Source of the DNA: Streptomyces sp. 15-116A
GTDB taxonomy: Bacteria > Actinomycetota > Actinomycetes > Streptomycetales > Streptomycetaceae
Reading direction: 5' to 3'
NCBI RefSeq assembly: GCF_025290915.1
Contig: NZ_JAOCQE010000007.1
Location: 1 to 64,000 of the forward strand
DNA length: 64,000 nucleotides
Shown here: piece by piece, positions 41,442 through 51,883 of the stretch
Layout of the letters: each line of letters begins with the position of its first letter
How positions within the stretch are numbered: position 1 is the first letter of the stretch
Program-made: the position numbers and the translations under genes
The notes under the pieces: generated by a model
Databases searched by the model: none
What the model was told of the DNA's origin: nothing
What the model saw: the letters and a program-made list of their open reading frames with translations, nothing else

Positions 41442-42854
41442 TCAGATCAGGTCGGACACGGTGAGCCGGCGTACCGCGGCCAGCGGGACCGGGAGCCACT
41501 CGGGGCGGTGCCGGGCCTCGTAGACGACCTCGTAGACAGCCTTGTCGGTCTCGTACGCGCGCAGCAGCACCGGGTCGGTACGGGGATCGCGCCCGGCGGC
41601 CTCGCCGTACCCGGAGCAGTACGCCGCCCGGCACCGCTCGGCCCACTCCGGCTGCGGCGGGTCCACCGAGCGTGCCGCGTAGTCGAAGGAGCGCAGCATG
41701 CCGGCCACGTCCCGCACCGCCGGCTGTGGCATGCGCCGTTCGTTCAGCGGGCGGGCCGGTTCGCCCTCGAAGTCGATCAGCGACCAGTCGCCGGCAGGGG
41801 AGCGCAGGCACTGCCCGAGGTGCAGATCGCCGTGCACCCGCTGCGCGGTCCAGGTGCGCCCCTCCGCGGCCAGCTCGTCCAGCGCCGTGAACGCCGAGCG
41901 AAGGCCCTCCGCGTACGGGCGCAGCGCCGGCACGGCGTGCACGGCCGCCTCCAGCCGCTCGGTCATGCCGTCGACCATCGAGCGCAGCTGGGTGTGGCCC
42001 AGGGTGACCGTGGGCAGCGCGCGGGCCAGCGCGGTGTGCACCTCGGCGGTGGCCCGCCCGAGCGCCCGCGCCTCGGCGACGAAGTCCTCGCCCTTGGCGA
42101 GCTCGCGCAGGGCCAGCTCCCAGCCGTCCGTGGCGCCCTGCACGAAGGGCTGGAGCACCCCCAGGACGTACGGCTCGGACGCCGGCACCGGTGAGCCGTC
42201 GGGGTCCGCGACCAGCCAGGCCGTCGGCGGGGGAACCCGGGCGCAGCCCTCGCGGGCCAGTGCGAGCGGCAGCTCCAGATCGGGGTTGACGCCGGGCACG
42301 ATCCGGCGCAGCAGTTTCAGAATGAACGTATCGCCGTAGACGACGGACGAGTTGGACTGCTCGGCGGTCATCAGGCGCGGCACCAGGCCGCCCCGGATCT
42401 CCTGCCGTGGGTCCCGCTCGAAACGCAGCCCGCCGATCCGGGCCTGGGTGCGCAGCGCCTCCAGGAGCAGTTCGGCGGGCCGGGTGTCGTGCAGGGCCTC
42501 GTAGACCGTCCGTCCGGCCAGGGGCCCCTCACTCACATGACCGATCAGCGCGGGCGCGAGCCGGGGCGGCAGCGCCTCGCGCACGCCTATGAGCAGCTGG
42601 TAGCAGTCGCCGGGGTGCTCGGCGGCACCGTGGGCGGGCATCAGCGGCTGGTGGGCGCGCACCAGCAGGTGGTAGAGGCCCAGCTTGGCGGTGGGCGGCA
42701 GCAGCTCGGTGGCCTGGACCAGGGTGAACCCGGTGACCGGACGGCCCTTGCCCGCGAACCAGCGCTGCCTCGGCAGCCACTCCCTGAGCAGTGGATCCAG
42801 TGACGCAAGCAGGCCGGGCGGGGTCGTGACGGTGCGGGTGACGGCTTCCGACAT
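41442..42854 (-). CDS. pep2: Maltokinase (Pep2/Mak)
   Basis: A 470-residue aminoglycoside-phosphotransferase-like kinase that makes maltose-1-phosphate from maltose and ATP. Visible are the N-terminal cap WLPRQRWFAGKGRPV, the nucleotide lysine region NSSVVYGDTFILKLLRR, the catalytic loop QRVHGDLHLGQCLR and the metal-binding LIDFEGEPARP. It feeds GlgE. Separated from treS by 142 bases with a small hairpin, and from glgB by 30 bases. Confidence 0.95.
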   Translation of the reverse strand: MSEAVTRTVTTPPGLLASLDPLLREWLPRQRWFAGKGRPVTGFTLVQATELLPPTAKLGLYHLLVRAHQPLMPAHGAAEHPGDCYQLLIGVREALPPRLAPALIGHVSEGPLAGRTVYEALHDTRPAELLLEALRTQARIGGLRFERDPRQEIRGGLVPRLMTAEQSNSSVVYGDTFILKLLRRIVPGVNPDLELPLALAREGCARVPPPTAWLVADPDGSPVPASEPYVLGVLQPFVQGATDGWELALRELAKGEDFVAEARALGRATAEVHTALARALPTVTLGHTQLRSMVDGMTERLEAAVHAVPALRPYAEGLRSAFTALDELAAEGRTWTAQRVHGDLHLGQCLRSPAGDWSLIDFEGEPARPLNERRMPQPAVRDVAGMLRSFDYAARSVDPPQPEWAERCRAAYCSGYGEAAGRDPRTDPVLLRAYETDKAVYEVVYEARHRPEWLPVPLAAVRRLTVSDLI

Positions 42855-42967
42855 GGCGTCGCGTCCTTTCCCCTGGTTCGGCGCGCTCCGAGGGCGCCGC
42901 CGGTGGGCGGGGTGTTACTGATGCGTGCCCCGGGCGGAGCGGAGGAAACGCCCCGCCCCGGGTTGCG

Positions 42968-42987
42968 GGCCTGTCTTTCGACAGGCC
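42968..42987 (-). terminator. Small hairpin between treS and the maltokinase gene
   Basis: An 8-bp perfect stem GGCCTGTC/GACAGGCC with a TTTC loop lies nine bases after the treS stop. It might partly terminate or protect the treS-glgE mRNA end. Confidence 0.45.
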
Positions 42988-42996
42988 TTACGGGCC

Positions 42997-44693
<1,697 letters not shown>

Positions 44694-44697
<4 letters not shown>

Positions 44698-46805
44698 ATT
44701 GTGGGTGACCCTCCGATCCGCGGGGAGCCGACGATGAGAACATGCGCTCCGCCCGGCGCGAGACGTACGTAGTTGGCCCTGCCCCAGTGGTAGGTCTCGC
44801 CGGTGAGCTCGTCACGCACCGGTGCCGTCTCGTGCCAGTCCAGGCCGAGTCGCGGCATGTCCAACGAGACCGTGGCCTCCTGGGTGTGGTGCGGGTCGAG
44901 GTTGGCGACCACCAGAACCGTGTTCGAACCCGCGCGCTTCGAGTACGCGATGACCTCGTCCTTGTCCGCGTGGTGGAAGTGCAGATCGCGCAGCTGCCGC
45001 AGGGCCGGATTCTCGCGGCGGATGGTGTTGAGCTTGGTGATCAGGGGGGTGAGGGTGCGGCCCTCGCGTTCGGCCGTCTCCCAGTCCCGGCGGCGCAGCT
45101 GGTATTTCTCCGAGTCGAGGTACTCCTCGCTGCCGTCGCGCAGCGGGGTGTTCTCGCACAGCTCGTAGCCGCTGTAGATGCCCCAGGTCGGGGAGAGCGT
45201 CGCGGCGAGTACCGCGCGGACCTCGAAGGCGGGCCGGCCGCCGTGCTGGAGGTAGGCGTGCAGGATGTCCGGGGTGTTGGCGAAGAAGTTCGGCCGCATG
45301 TAGGACGCGGCCTCGCCGGACAGCTCGGTGAGGTAGTCGGTGAGCTCCTGCTTGGTGTTGCGCCAGGTGAAGTAGGTGTAGGACTGCTGGAAGCCGATCT
45401 GGGCCAGGGTGTGCATCATCGCCGGGCGGGTGAACGCCTCCGCCAGGAAGATCACGTCCGGGTCGGTGCGGTTGATGTCCGCGATCACCCGCTCCCAGAA
45501 CACGACCGGCTTGGTGTGCGGGTTGTCCACCCGGAAGATCCGTACCCCGACGCTCATCCAGTGCCGCAGCACCCGGCAGGTCTCGGCGATCAGGCCGTCC
45601 ATGTCCGCGTCGAACGCGATGGGGTAGATGTCCTGGTACTTCTTCGGCGGGTTCTCCGCGTACGCGATGGACCCGTCGGGGCGGTGGTGGAACCACTCCG
45701 GATGCTTGTGCACCCACGGATGATCCGGGGAACACTGGAGCGCGAAGTCCAGCGCCACCTCAAGACCCAGCTCACCCGCGCGCTCGACGAACCAGGTGAA
45801 GTCCTCCAGCGTGCCCAGCCGGGGGTGCACGGCGTCGTGCCCGCCCTCGGGGGAGCCGATGGCCCAGGGCACGCCCACGTCGTCGGGTCCGGCGTTCAGG
45901 GTGTTGTTCGGGCCCTTGCGGAAGGTGGTGCCGATCGGGTGGATCGGCGGCAGGTAGACGACGTCGAAGCCCATCGCCGCGATCGCCGGGAGGCGGCGGG
46001 CCGCGGTGCGGAACGTGCCGTGCGGCTGCTCCGGGGTGCCTTCCGAGCGGGGGAAGAACTCGTACCAGGAGCCGAAGAGGGCCCGTTCCCGCTCGACGAG
46101 CAGGGGCAGCGGGTCGCTGCTGGTGACCAGTTCCCGCAGCGGGTGCCGGGCCAGCACCGCGTCCACCTCCGGCGTCAGCGCCGCCGCCAGGCGGGAGGCC
46201 GCCGGACGGTCCTCGTCGCGCAAGGCGTCCACCGCCCCGAGCAGGACGTTCCTGCCGTCCGAGCCGGGCACCCCGGTGGCCGCCCGCTCGTACAGCCGGG
46301 CGCCCTCCTCCAGGACCACCTCGGTGTCCATGCCGGCCGGAATCTTGATCTGCGCGTGGTGCCGCCAGGTGGTGACGGGATCGCCCCACGCCTCCACGGC
46401 ATAGGTCCACAGACCAGGTTCACCGGCGGTGACCTGCGCGCCCCACCGGTCGGTGCCCGGCGCCAGCTCCCGCATCGGCGTGAACGGGCCGGGCCGGCCC
46501 TCGGGGTCCCTGAGGACGACATTGGCGGCCACGGCGTCGTGCCCCTCACGGAACACGGTGGCCGAGATCTCGAACGTCTCGCCGGGGACGGCCTTGGCGG
46601 GCCTGCGGCCCTGCCGGACCATCGGGCGGACGTCGAGAACGGGTATGCGCCCCACCGAGGTGGCGAGGGGAGCGGACGGGGGTTCCGGGGTGGGCGGGGG
46701 ACCGGTGTCGACCGGGCGTACGGCAGCGGGGGCCGCGGTGCCGCGCCGGGAAGCGGCCCTGCGGCCGGACGGCGGGGGAGATGGCGAGTGGTGCTTGGCG
46801 GGCAT
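44694..46805 (-). CDS. glgE: Maltosyltransferase GlgE (alpha-1,4-glucan:maltose-1-P)
   Basis: The ATG at 46805 follows AGGAG six bases upstream; a start at 46826 is less well placed. The product has 703 residues with an Ala/Pro/Arg-rich first 50. Features are an N-terminal beta-sandwich ([10 protein letters not shown]), then the GH13_3 barrel: [38 protein letters not shown] (nucleophile Asp), FLAEAFTRP (Glu) and [10 protein letters not shown]. It extends alpha-1,4-glucan using maltose-1-phosphate. First gene of the minus-strand glg series; its promoter lies in 46806-46960. Confidence 0.96.
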
Positions 46806-46964
46806 GACCGCTCCTGTCCGCGTCAACGAGGGTGGGCGGATGACTGTGGGGAGGTGGGTCCTGCGGGGGTCTTGCTGTGGGGTGTACCCGCAGGAGCCTT
46901 CCCACCCTCATCGGGTAGGCAATCCGGCACTTTGTTAACTACTCACGCGTATGTCGACACACAA

Positions 46965-46997
46965 GACCGGCCCCGTCCGTGAAGGACGGAGCCGGTC
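46965..46997 (-). terminator. Terminator of the subtilisin gene
   Basis: A 14-bp stem with one mismatch (46965-46978 with 46984-46997) and a GTGAA loop, 74 bases after the protease stop, insulates glgE. Confidence 0.8.
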
Positions 46998-47070
46998 CTC
47001 GATGGGCCCGCTCCCACGGCCGTCCGGTGCCTCGCGCGCACCGCCCCCGTGCGGGCCGCCCGGAGCCCCG

Positions 47071-48273
47071 CTACGAGCGCGGCACCTGGAGCAGCCGGTT
47101 CGGCGAGCCGAGCCCGCGGCCCGTCACCTTGCCGCTCACCGCGCCCTTGACCAGCGCGTTCGCCACCTGTGCCGGGGTCGCGCGCCGGTGGTCGGCGAGA
47201 TACAGTGCCGCCGCGCCCGCCGCGTGCGGGGACGCCATCGACGTACCCGAGTAGGTGGCCCGGCCGGTGTTGCTCGCCGCGGAGGCCGAGGTGACGGACA
47301 CGCCCGGGGCGAACAGATCGAGGGCCGATCCGAAGTTGGAAAAGGCCGGTTTCTTGTCCTGCCGGTCGCTGGCGCCGACGGTGATCGCCTGTTTCACGCT
47401 CGCGGGCGAGTACAGCGCGGCCGGCATGCCCTCGTTGCCCGCGGCGACCGTGTAGGTGACGCCGGACGCGATGGAGGTGCGCACGGCCGCGTTGAGCTGG
47501 GCGCTGTAGAAGCCGCCCAGGCTGAGATTGGCCACGGCAGGCTTCTTCGCGTTCCGGGTCACCCAGTCGATGCCCGCGATCACCTGGGCGGTGGTGCCGG
47601 AGCCGGCGTCGTCCAGGACGCGGACGGAGACGACCTTCGCCTTCTTGGCCACGCCGTAGGACTTCCCGGCGACGATCCCGGCGACATGGGTGCCGTGGCC
47701 GTTGCCGTCCTGGGCGGTGCGGTCGTTCTGCACGAAGTCCCAGCCGTGCGCCGCCCGGCCCGCGAAGTCCTGGTGGGAGGTGCGGATGCCGGTGTCGATC
47801 ACATAGACCGTGACGCCGGCGCCCGCGGAGTCCGGCCAGGTGTAGCGCTTGTTCAGCGGCAGGCCGCGCTGGTCGATGCGGTCCAGACCCCAGTTCGGCG
47901 GATTGGTCTGGGTGTGGTCCAGCGTCACCCGGGTGTCCTGGACGACCGAGGCGACCCGGGGGTCGGCCGCGAGCCGTCTGGCCTCGGCGGCGTCGGCGCG
48001 GATCGCGTAGCCGTTCAGGACCGTGCCGTAGGTATGGCTGATTCTCGCCCCGTAGCGCTCGGCCAGATCCTGTGCGGCCGCCGAGCGTGCCCCCGTCCCC
48101 TCCTTCAGTGTCACCACATAGCTGCCGGTCACCGAGCCCGGTGCCCCGGCGCCGAGTATGCGCCCCTCCGGTGCGGCGTGCGCGGGCAGGGAGGCGGCTG
48201 CGACCGCCGCGGCGGACAAGACCGCCGTGATGCCCCCCACCCGGCGCAGACGCCCTGTTCGCGTCCGTGCCAT
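47071..48273 (-). CDS. Secreted subtilisin-family (S8) serine protease
   Basis: A 400-residue preproprotein. Signal peptide to about residue 34 (SLPAHA-AP), then an I9-type propeptide (GSYVVTLKEGTGARS... to about 120), then the proteinase-K-like catalytic domain. Catalytic residues sit in VYVIDTGIRT (Asp), DGNGHGTHVAG (His) and SGTSMASPHAAG (Ser), with the oxyanion Asn in VAAGNEG. It lies between glgE and the divergent glgP. The start ATG at 48273 follows GAGGAGGGG at 11 bases. Extracellular general protease by family; self-processed. Confidence 0.95.
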   Translation of the reverse strand: MARTRTGRLRRVGGITAVLSAAAVAAASLPAHAAPEGRILGAGAPGSVTGSYVVTLKEGTGARSAAAQDLAERYGARISHTYGTVLNGYAIRADAAEARRLAADPRVASVVQDTRVTLDHTQTNPPNWGLDRIDQRGLPLNKRYTWPDSAGAGVTVYVIDTGIRTSHQDFAGRAAHGWDFVQNDRTAQDGNGHGTHVAGIVAGKSYGVAKKAKVVSVRVLDDAGSGTTAQVIAGIDWVTRNAKKPAVANLSLGGFYSAQLNAAVRTSIASGVTYTVAAGNEGMPAALYSPASVKQAITVGASDRQDKKPAFSNFGSALDLFAPGVSVTSASAASNTGRATYSGTSMASPHAAGAAALYLADHRRATPAQVANALVKGAVSGKVTGRGLGSPNRLLQVPRS

Positions 48274-48574
48274 GGTCCGAGTTCCCCTCCTCGACTCGGG
48301 CGTACGGGCCGCCCTGACGGAAACGCGCGGGCCCTGACGGAAACCCCGCGGGCCGGTACGCCGCGAACGCAGCCTCTCGCGCCGGGGCAAGCGCCACAAG
48401 GACGCCCATGAGGGCGGAATCGGCCATATCCGGATGTGCGGCACGTACGCCGTTCAGGGCGAATGGAGGCATGCGGGCCAAGCACCCGGCGAGGGCGGGA
48501 CCTCCCCCGGTACCGTCGTCAGGGACGGCGCGGCACACACCGCGTCCATTCCAGCGAACGCGCCGAGGTGGAAT
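48274..48574. promoter_or_regulatory. Divergent promoter region of the subtilisin and glgP genes with a tandem repeat
   Basis: Within this 301-base gap, 48311-48330 and 48331-48351 are adjacent direct copies of a unit beginning GCCCTGACGGAAAC and ending GCGG, 38-78 bases ahead of the protease start. The 20-bp periodicity puts both on the same DNA face. No convincing sigma-70 boxes were picked out. Confidence 0.5.
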
Positions 48575-51196
48575 GTGAAGGCGATCCGTCGATTCACCGT
48601 CCGACCCGTTCTCCCCGAACCCCTCCGGCCCCTGAGCGATCTGGCCCGCAATCTGCGCTGGTCCTGGCACGCCGGGACCCGGGAGCTCTTCGAGTCCGTC
48701 GACCCCGAACGCTGGGCGGCCTCCGGCCGCGACCCGGTACGGCTGCTGGGCAGCGTGCCACCCGTGCGGCTCGCCGAACTGGCCGGCGACCGCGCCTTCC
48801 TCGACCGGCTCGACGCGGTCGTGGCCGATCTCGACGCCTACATGACCGGCGACCGCTGGTACCAGACCCAGACGGCCGACCGGCTGCCCGCCGCCATCGC
48901 CTACTTCTCCCCGGAGTTCGGCATCACGGCCGCCCTGCCGCAGTACTCCGGCGGCCTCGGCATCCTCGCCGGCGACCACCTCAAGGCCGCCAGCGACCTC
49001 GGTGTGCCGCTCATCGGCGTCGGCCTGCTCTACCGGCACGGCTACTTCCGCCAGTCGCTGTCCCGGGACGGCTGGCAGCAGGAGCACTACCCGGTCCTCG
49101 ACCCGCACGAGCTGCCCCTCGTCCAGCTCGAGGAACCCGACGGCACCCCCGCCCACGTCCCGCTCGTGCTGCCCGGCGGCCGGCTGCTGCACGCCCGGAT
49201 CTGGCTCGCCCAGGTCGGCCGCATCCCGCTGCTCCTGCTGGACTCCGACGTCGAGGAGAACGACCTCGGCGAACGCCAGGTGACCGACCGGCTCTACGGC
49301 GGCGGCAGCGAGCACCGGCTGCTCCAGGAGATGCTGCTCGGCATAGGAGGCGTCCGGGCGGTGCGCACCTACTGCAGGCTCACCGGCCACCCCGAACCCG
49401 AGGTGTTCCACACCAACGAGGGCCACGCCGGCTTCCTCGGCCTGGAACGCATCGCCGAACTGCGCGCCAAGGGGCTGGACTTCGACTCCGCGCTGGAGGC
49501 GGTCCGGGCGGGCACCGTGTTCACCACCCACACCCCCGTCCCGGCCGGCATCGACCGCTTCGACCGCGAACTGGTCGCCCGGCACTTCGGCCCCGGCGCC
49601 GAACTGCCCCACATGGAGGTCGACCGCATCCTCCGGCTCGGCATGGAGACCTACCCCGGCGGCGAACCCAACCTGTTCAACATGGCCGTGATGGGCCTGC
49701 GCCTCGCCCAGCGCGCCAACGGCGTCTCCCTGCTGCACGGCCAGGTCAGCCGGGAGATGTTCGCCGGGCTCTGGCCGGGCTTCGACCCGGAGGAAGTGCC
49801 CATCACCTCCGTCACCAACGGGGTGCACGCCCCGACCTGGGTCGCCCCCGAGGTGTTCCGGCTCGGCGCCCGGCAGATCGGCGCCCAGCGCGCCGAGGAG
49901 GCGCTCAGCGTCGGCGACTCCGACCGCTGGGACTCGGTCGCGGACATCCCCGACCAGGACATCTGGGACCTGCGGCGCAATCTGCGCGAGCTGCTGGTGA
50001 TGGAGGTGCGCGAACGGCTGCGGGCGTCCTGGCGGCAGCGCGGCGCCGGGACGGCCGAGCTCGGCTGGATCGACGGCGTCCTCGACCCGGACGTGCTGAC
50101 CATCGGCTTCGCGCGGCGCGTCCCGTCGTACAAGCGGCTGACGCTGATGCTGCGCGACAAGGACCGGCTGATGGACCTGCTGCTGCACCCCGAGCGGCCG
50201 GTGCAGATCGTCGTCGCCGGCAAGGCGCACCCGGCGGACGACGGCGGCAAGCGGCTCATCCAGGAACTGGTCCGCTTCGCCGACGACCCGCGCGTGCGCC
50301 ACCGCATCGTCTTCCTGCCCGACTACGGCATGGCGATGGCGCAGAAGCTGTACCCCGGCTGCGACATCTGGCTGAACAATCCCCTCCGGCCGCTGGAGGC
50401 GTGCGGCACCAGCGGGATGAAGGCGGCGCTCAACGGCTGCCTCAACCTCTCCGTGCTGGACGGCTGGTGGGACGAGTGGTTCCAGCCCGACTTCGGCTGG
50501 GCCATCCCCACGGCCGACGGCGCGGGCACCGACCCCGACCGGCGCGACGCCATAGAGTCCGCCGCGCTGTACGACCTGCTGGAGCAGCGGATCACGCCCC
50601 GCTTCTACGAGCGCGGAGAGAGCGGACTGCCCGACCGGTGGATCGAGATGGTGCGCCGGACCCTGAGCCTGCTCGGGCCCAAGGTGCTGGCCGGGCGCAT
50701 GGTGCGCGAGTACGTGGAGCGCCTGTACGCGCCCGCCGCGTACGCCCATCGCGCCATGGACGCCGACTCCGCGCGGGAACTCGCCGAGTGGAAGGCCCGG
50801 GTGCGCTCCGCCTGGCACGGCGTGACCGTCGACCACGTGGAGACCTCGGCGGCACCGCCCACCGCGGAACTCGGCTCCACCCTCGCCCTGCGGGTCCGGG
50901 TGAACCTCGGCGCCCTCGGCCCGGACGACGTGGAGGTCCAGGCGGTCGCCGGCCGCGTGGACGAGGAGGACCGCATCACCGACGGCACCCCCGTCCCGCT
51001 GAAACCGGCCGGCGCCCCCGACCAGGAGGGCCGCTGGGTCTACGAGGGCCCCCTCGCCCTGGACCGCACGGGCCCCTTCGGCTACACGGTCCGCATCCTC
51101 CCCACGCACCGCCTCCTCGCCTCCGGCGCGGAACTGGGCCTGGTGGCGGTCCCGTCGGAGGATGTGACGGAGGGGGCGGGGCTACTGATGAGGTGA
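48575..51196 (+). CDS. glgP: Alpha-glucan phosphorylase (GT35, short actinobacterial form)
   Basis: The GTG at 48575 follows GAGGTGG by three bases, giving 873 residues; the longer frame is discounted. It releases glucose-1-phosphate from glucan. Features are a DUF3417 N-terminus (PLSDLARNLRWSWHAGTRELF), the active-site YFSPEFGIT and GGLGILAGDH, VFHTNEGHAGFL, and the PLP lysine in GTSGMKAALNG. It is divergent from the minus-strand glg genes and turns over the polymer that they build. Ends just before repeat copy B. Confidence 0.95.
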   Translation: MKAIRRFTVRPVLPEPLRPLSDLARNLRWSWHAGTRELFESVDPERWAASGRDPVRLLGSVPPVRLAELAGDRAFLDRLDAVVADLDAYMTGDRWYQTQTADRLPAAIAYFSPEFGITAALPQYSGGLGILAGDHLKAASDLGVPLIGVGLLYRHGYFRQSLSRDGWQQEHYPVLDPHELPLVQLEEPDGTPAHVPLVLPGGRLLHARIWLAQVGRIPLLLLDSDVEENDLGERQVTDRLYGGGSEHRLLQEMLLGIGGVRAVRTYCRLTGHPEPEVFHTNEGHAGFLGLERIAELRAKGLDFDSALEAVRAGTVFTTHTPVPAGIDRFDRELVARHFGPGAELPHMEVDRILRLGMETYPGGEPNLFNMAVMGLRLAQRANGVSLLHGQVSREMFAGLWPGFDPEEVPITSVTNGVHAPTWVAPEVFRLGARQIGAQRAEEALSVGDSDRWDSVADIPDQDIWDLRRNLRELLVMEVRERLRASWRQRGAGTAELGWIDGVLDPDVLTIGFARRVPSYKRLTLMLRDKDRLMDLLLHPERPVQIVVAGKAHPADDGGKRLIQELVRFADDPRVRHRIVFLPDYGMAMAQKLYPGCDIWLNNPLRPLEACGTSGMKAALNGCLNLSVLDGWWDEWFQPDFGWAIPTADGAGTDPDRRDAIESAALYDLLEQRITPRFYERGESGLPDRWIEMVRRTLSLLGPKVLAGRMVREYVERLYAPAAYAHRAMDADSARELAEWKARVRSAWHGVTVDHVETSAAPPTAELGSTLALRVRVNLGALGPDDVEVQAVAGRVDEEDRITDGTPVPLKPAGAPDQEGRWVYEGPLALDRTGPFGYTVRILPTHRLLASGAELGLVAVPSEDVTEGAGLLMR

Positions 51197-51239
51197 GGGA
51201 GAAGGGCCACTGACCAAGAAGCGCCAGGGCAACACCCTC

Positions 51240-51284
51240 AGGGGCGCGGGGAACTGCGCGACCAGCCACGAATTACCCGCACCC
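51240..51284 (-). repeat. Dispersed GC-rich repeat, copy B
   Basis: The inverse complement of copy A over 30 identical bases (51240-51269 against 38714-38743), with looser similarity to 51284. Like copy A it fills a gap between convergent genes (glgP and DUF1990). Confidence 0.8.
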
Positions 51285-51292
51285 GGCAACGC

Positions 51293-51811
51293 TCAGTCCT
51301 CGGCTCCGGCAGTGGCCAGACGACGCAACATCTTGCCGCACCGGTGGGCGTACGCAGTCTGAAACGCACGCGTGGCCGGCCCGCCCGCACGGGTGTACCA
51401 GCGGGCAGGCCGGCTGAACGCCTCGACGGTCAGCCAGACCGTGCCATCACCCGTGCGGTCCACCACGAACGACTCCTCACCGCACTCCGGATGACCGGCC
51501 AGCGTCCCGTACGCCCACCCCGCCCTGCGACCCTCCTCCACCGTCCACACCACCCGGCACGGCGCCTTCACCACCCCGGCCAGGGTGATCGTGACATCGA
51601 CACCGGGCGCCGCACGGTCCGCGGCGGCGTCGACGCCCACCCCCAGCTCACGGTGCAGGTCGAAGGTGAGCACCGCCTCGGCGGCCCGGCGGAACACCTC
51701 CTCGCCCTCGCCCAGCCGGGTGCGGACGTGCATCGGGTGGAAGCCCGGCGGGCAGAACCCCGCGTCCCGGGTGGCGCCGACGTGGTCGTAGGTGAAGTCC
51801 GCTGAAGACAT
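51293..51811 (-). CDS. DUF1990 (UPF0548) family protein
   Basis: A 172-residue protein starting MSSADFTYDHVGAT at 51811. The family features YDHVGATR, PPGFHPMHVRTRLGEG, the GWAYGTLAGHPECGEESFVV centre (interrupted by no gaps) and a terminal FQTAYAHRCGKMLRRL are present. The fold is predicted to be START/SRPBCC-like. Function unknown, cytoplasmic. Confidence 0.85.
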   Translation of the reverse strand: MSSADFTYDHVGATRDAGFCPPGFHPMHVRTRLGEGEEVFRRAAEAVLTFDLHRELGVGVDAAADRAAPGVDVTITLAGVVKAPCRVVWTVEEGRRAGWAYGTLAGHPECGEESFVVDRTGDGTVWLTVEAFSRPARWYTRAGGPATRAFQTAYAHRCGKMLRRLATAGAED

Positions 51812-51827
51812 ACGACCCAAGCGTAGA

Positions 51828-51863
51828 GCGGCGCCCGTGCCTTCGGGGAAGGCAGGGCGCCGC
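51828..51863 (-). terminator. Terminator of the M4 protease gene
   Basis: Two stacked stems, GCGGCGCCC/GGGCGCCGC and TGCCTTC/GAAGGCA, share one bulged G and a GGG loop. It lies 20 bases beyond the protease stop on the minus strand. Confidence 0.85.
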
Positions 51864-51883
51864 GCACGCGACTCACGTCCGGT

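Noticed and set aside
46943-51109. 1388-codon open frame on the minus strand covering glgP and the subtilisin
   Set aside because: It is antisense to glgP and shares no family features; long GC-rich shadow frames are expected in Streptomyces.
48436-51213. 925-codon plus-strand frame in another phase of glgP
   Set aside because: It is a frame-shifted Arg/Pro/Ala-rich shadow of glgP.
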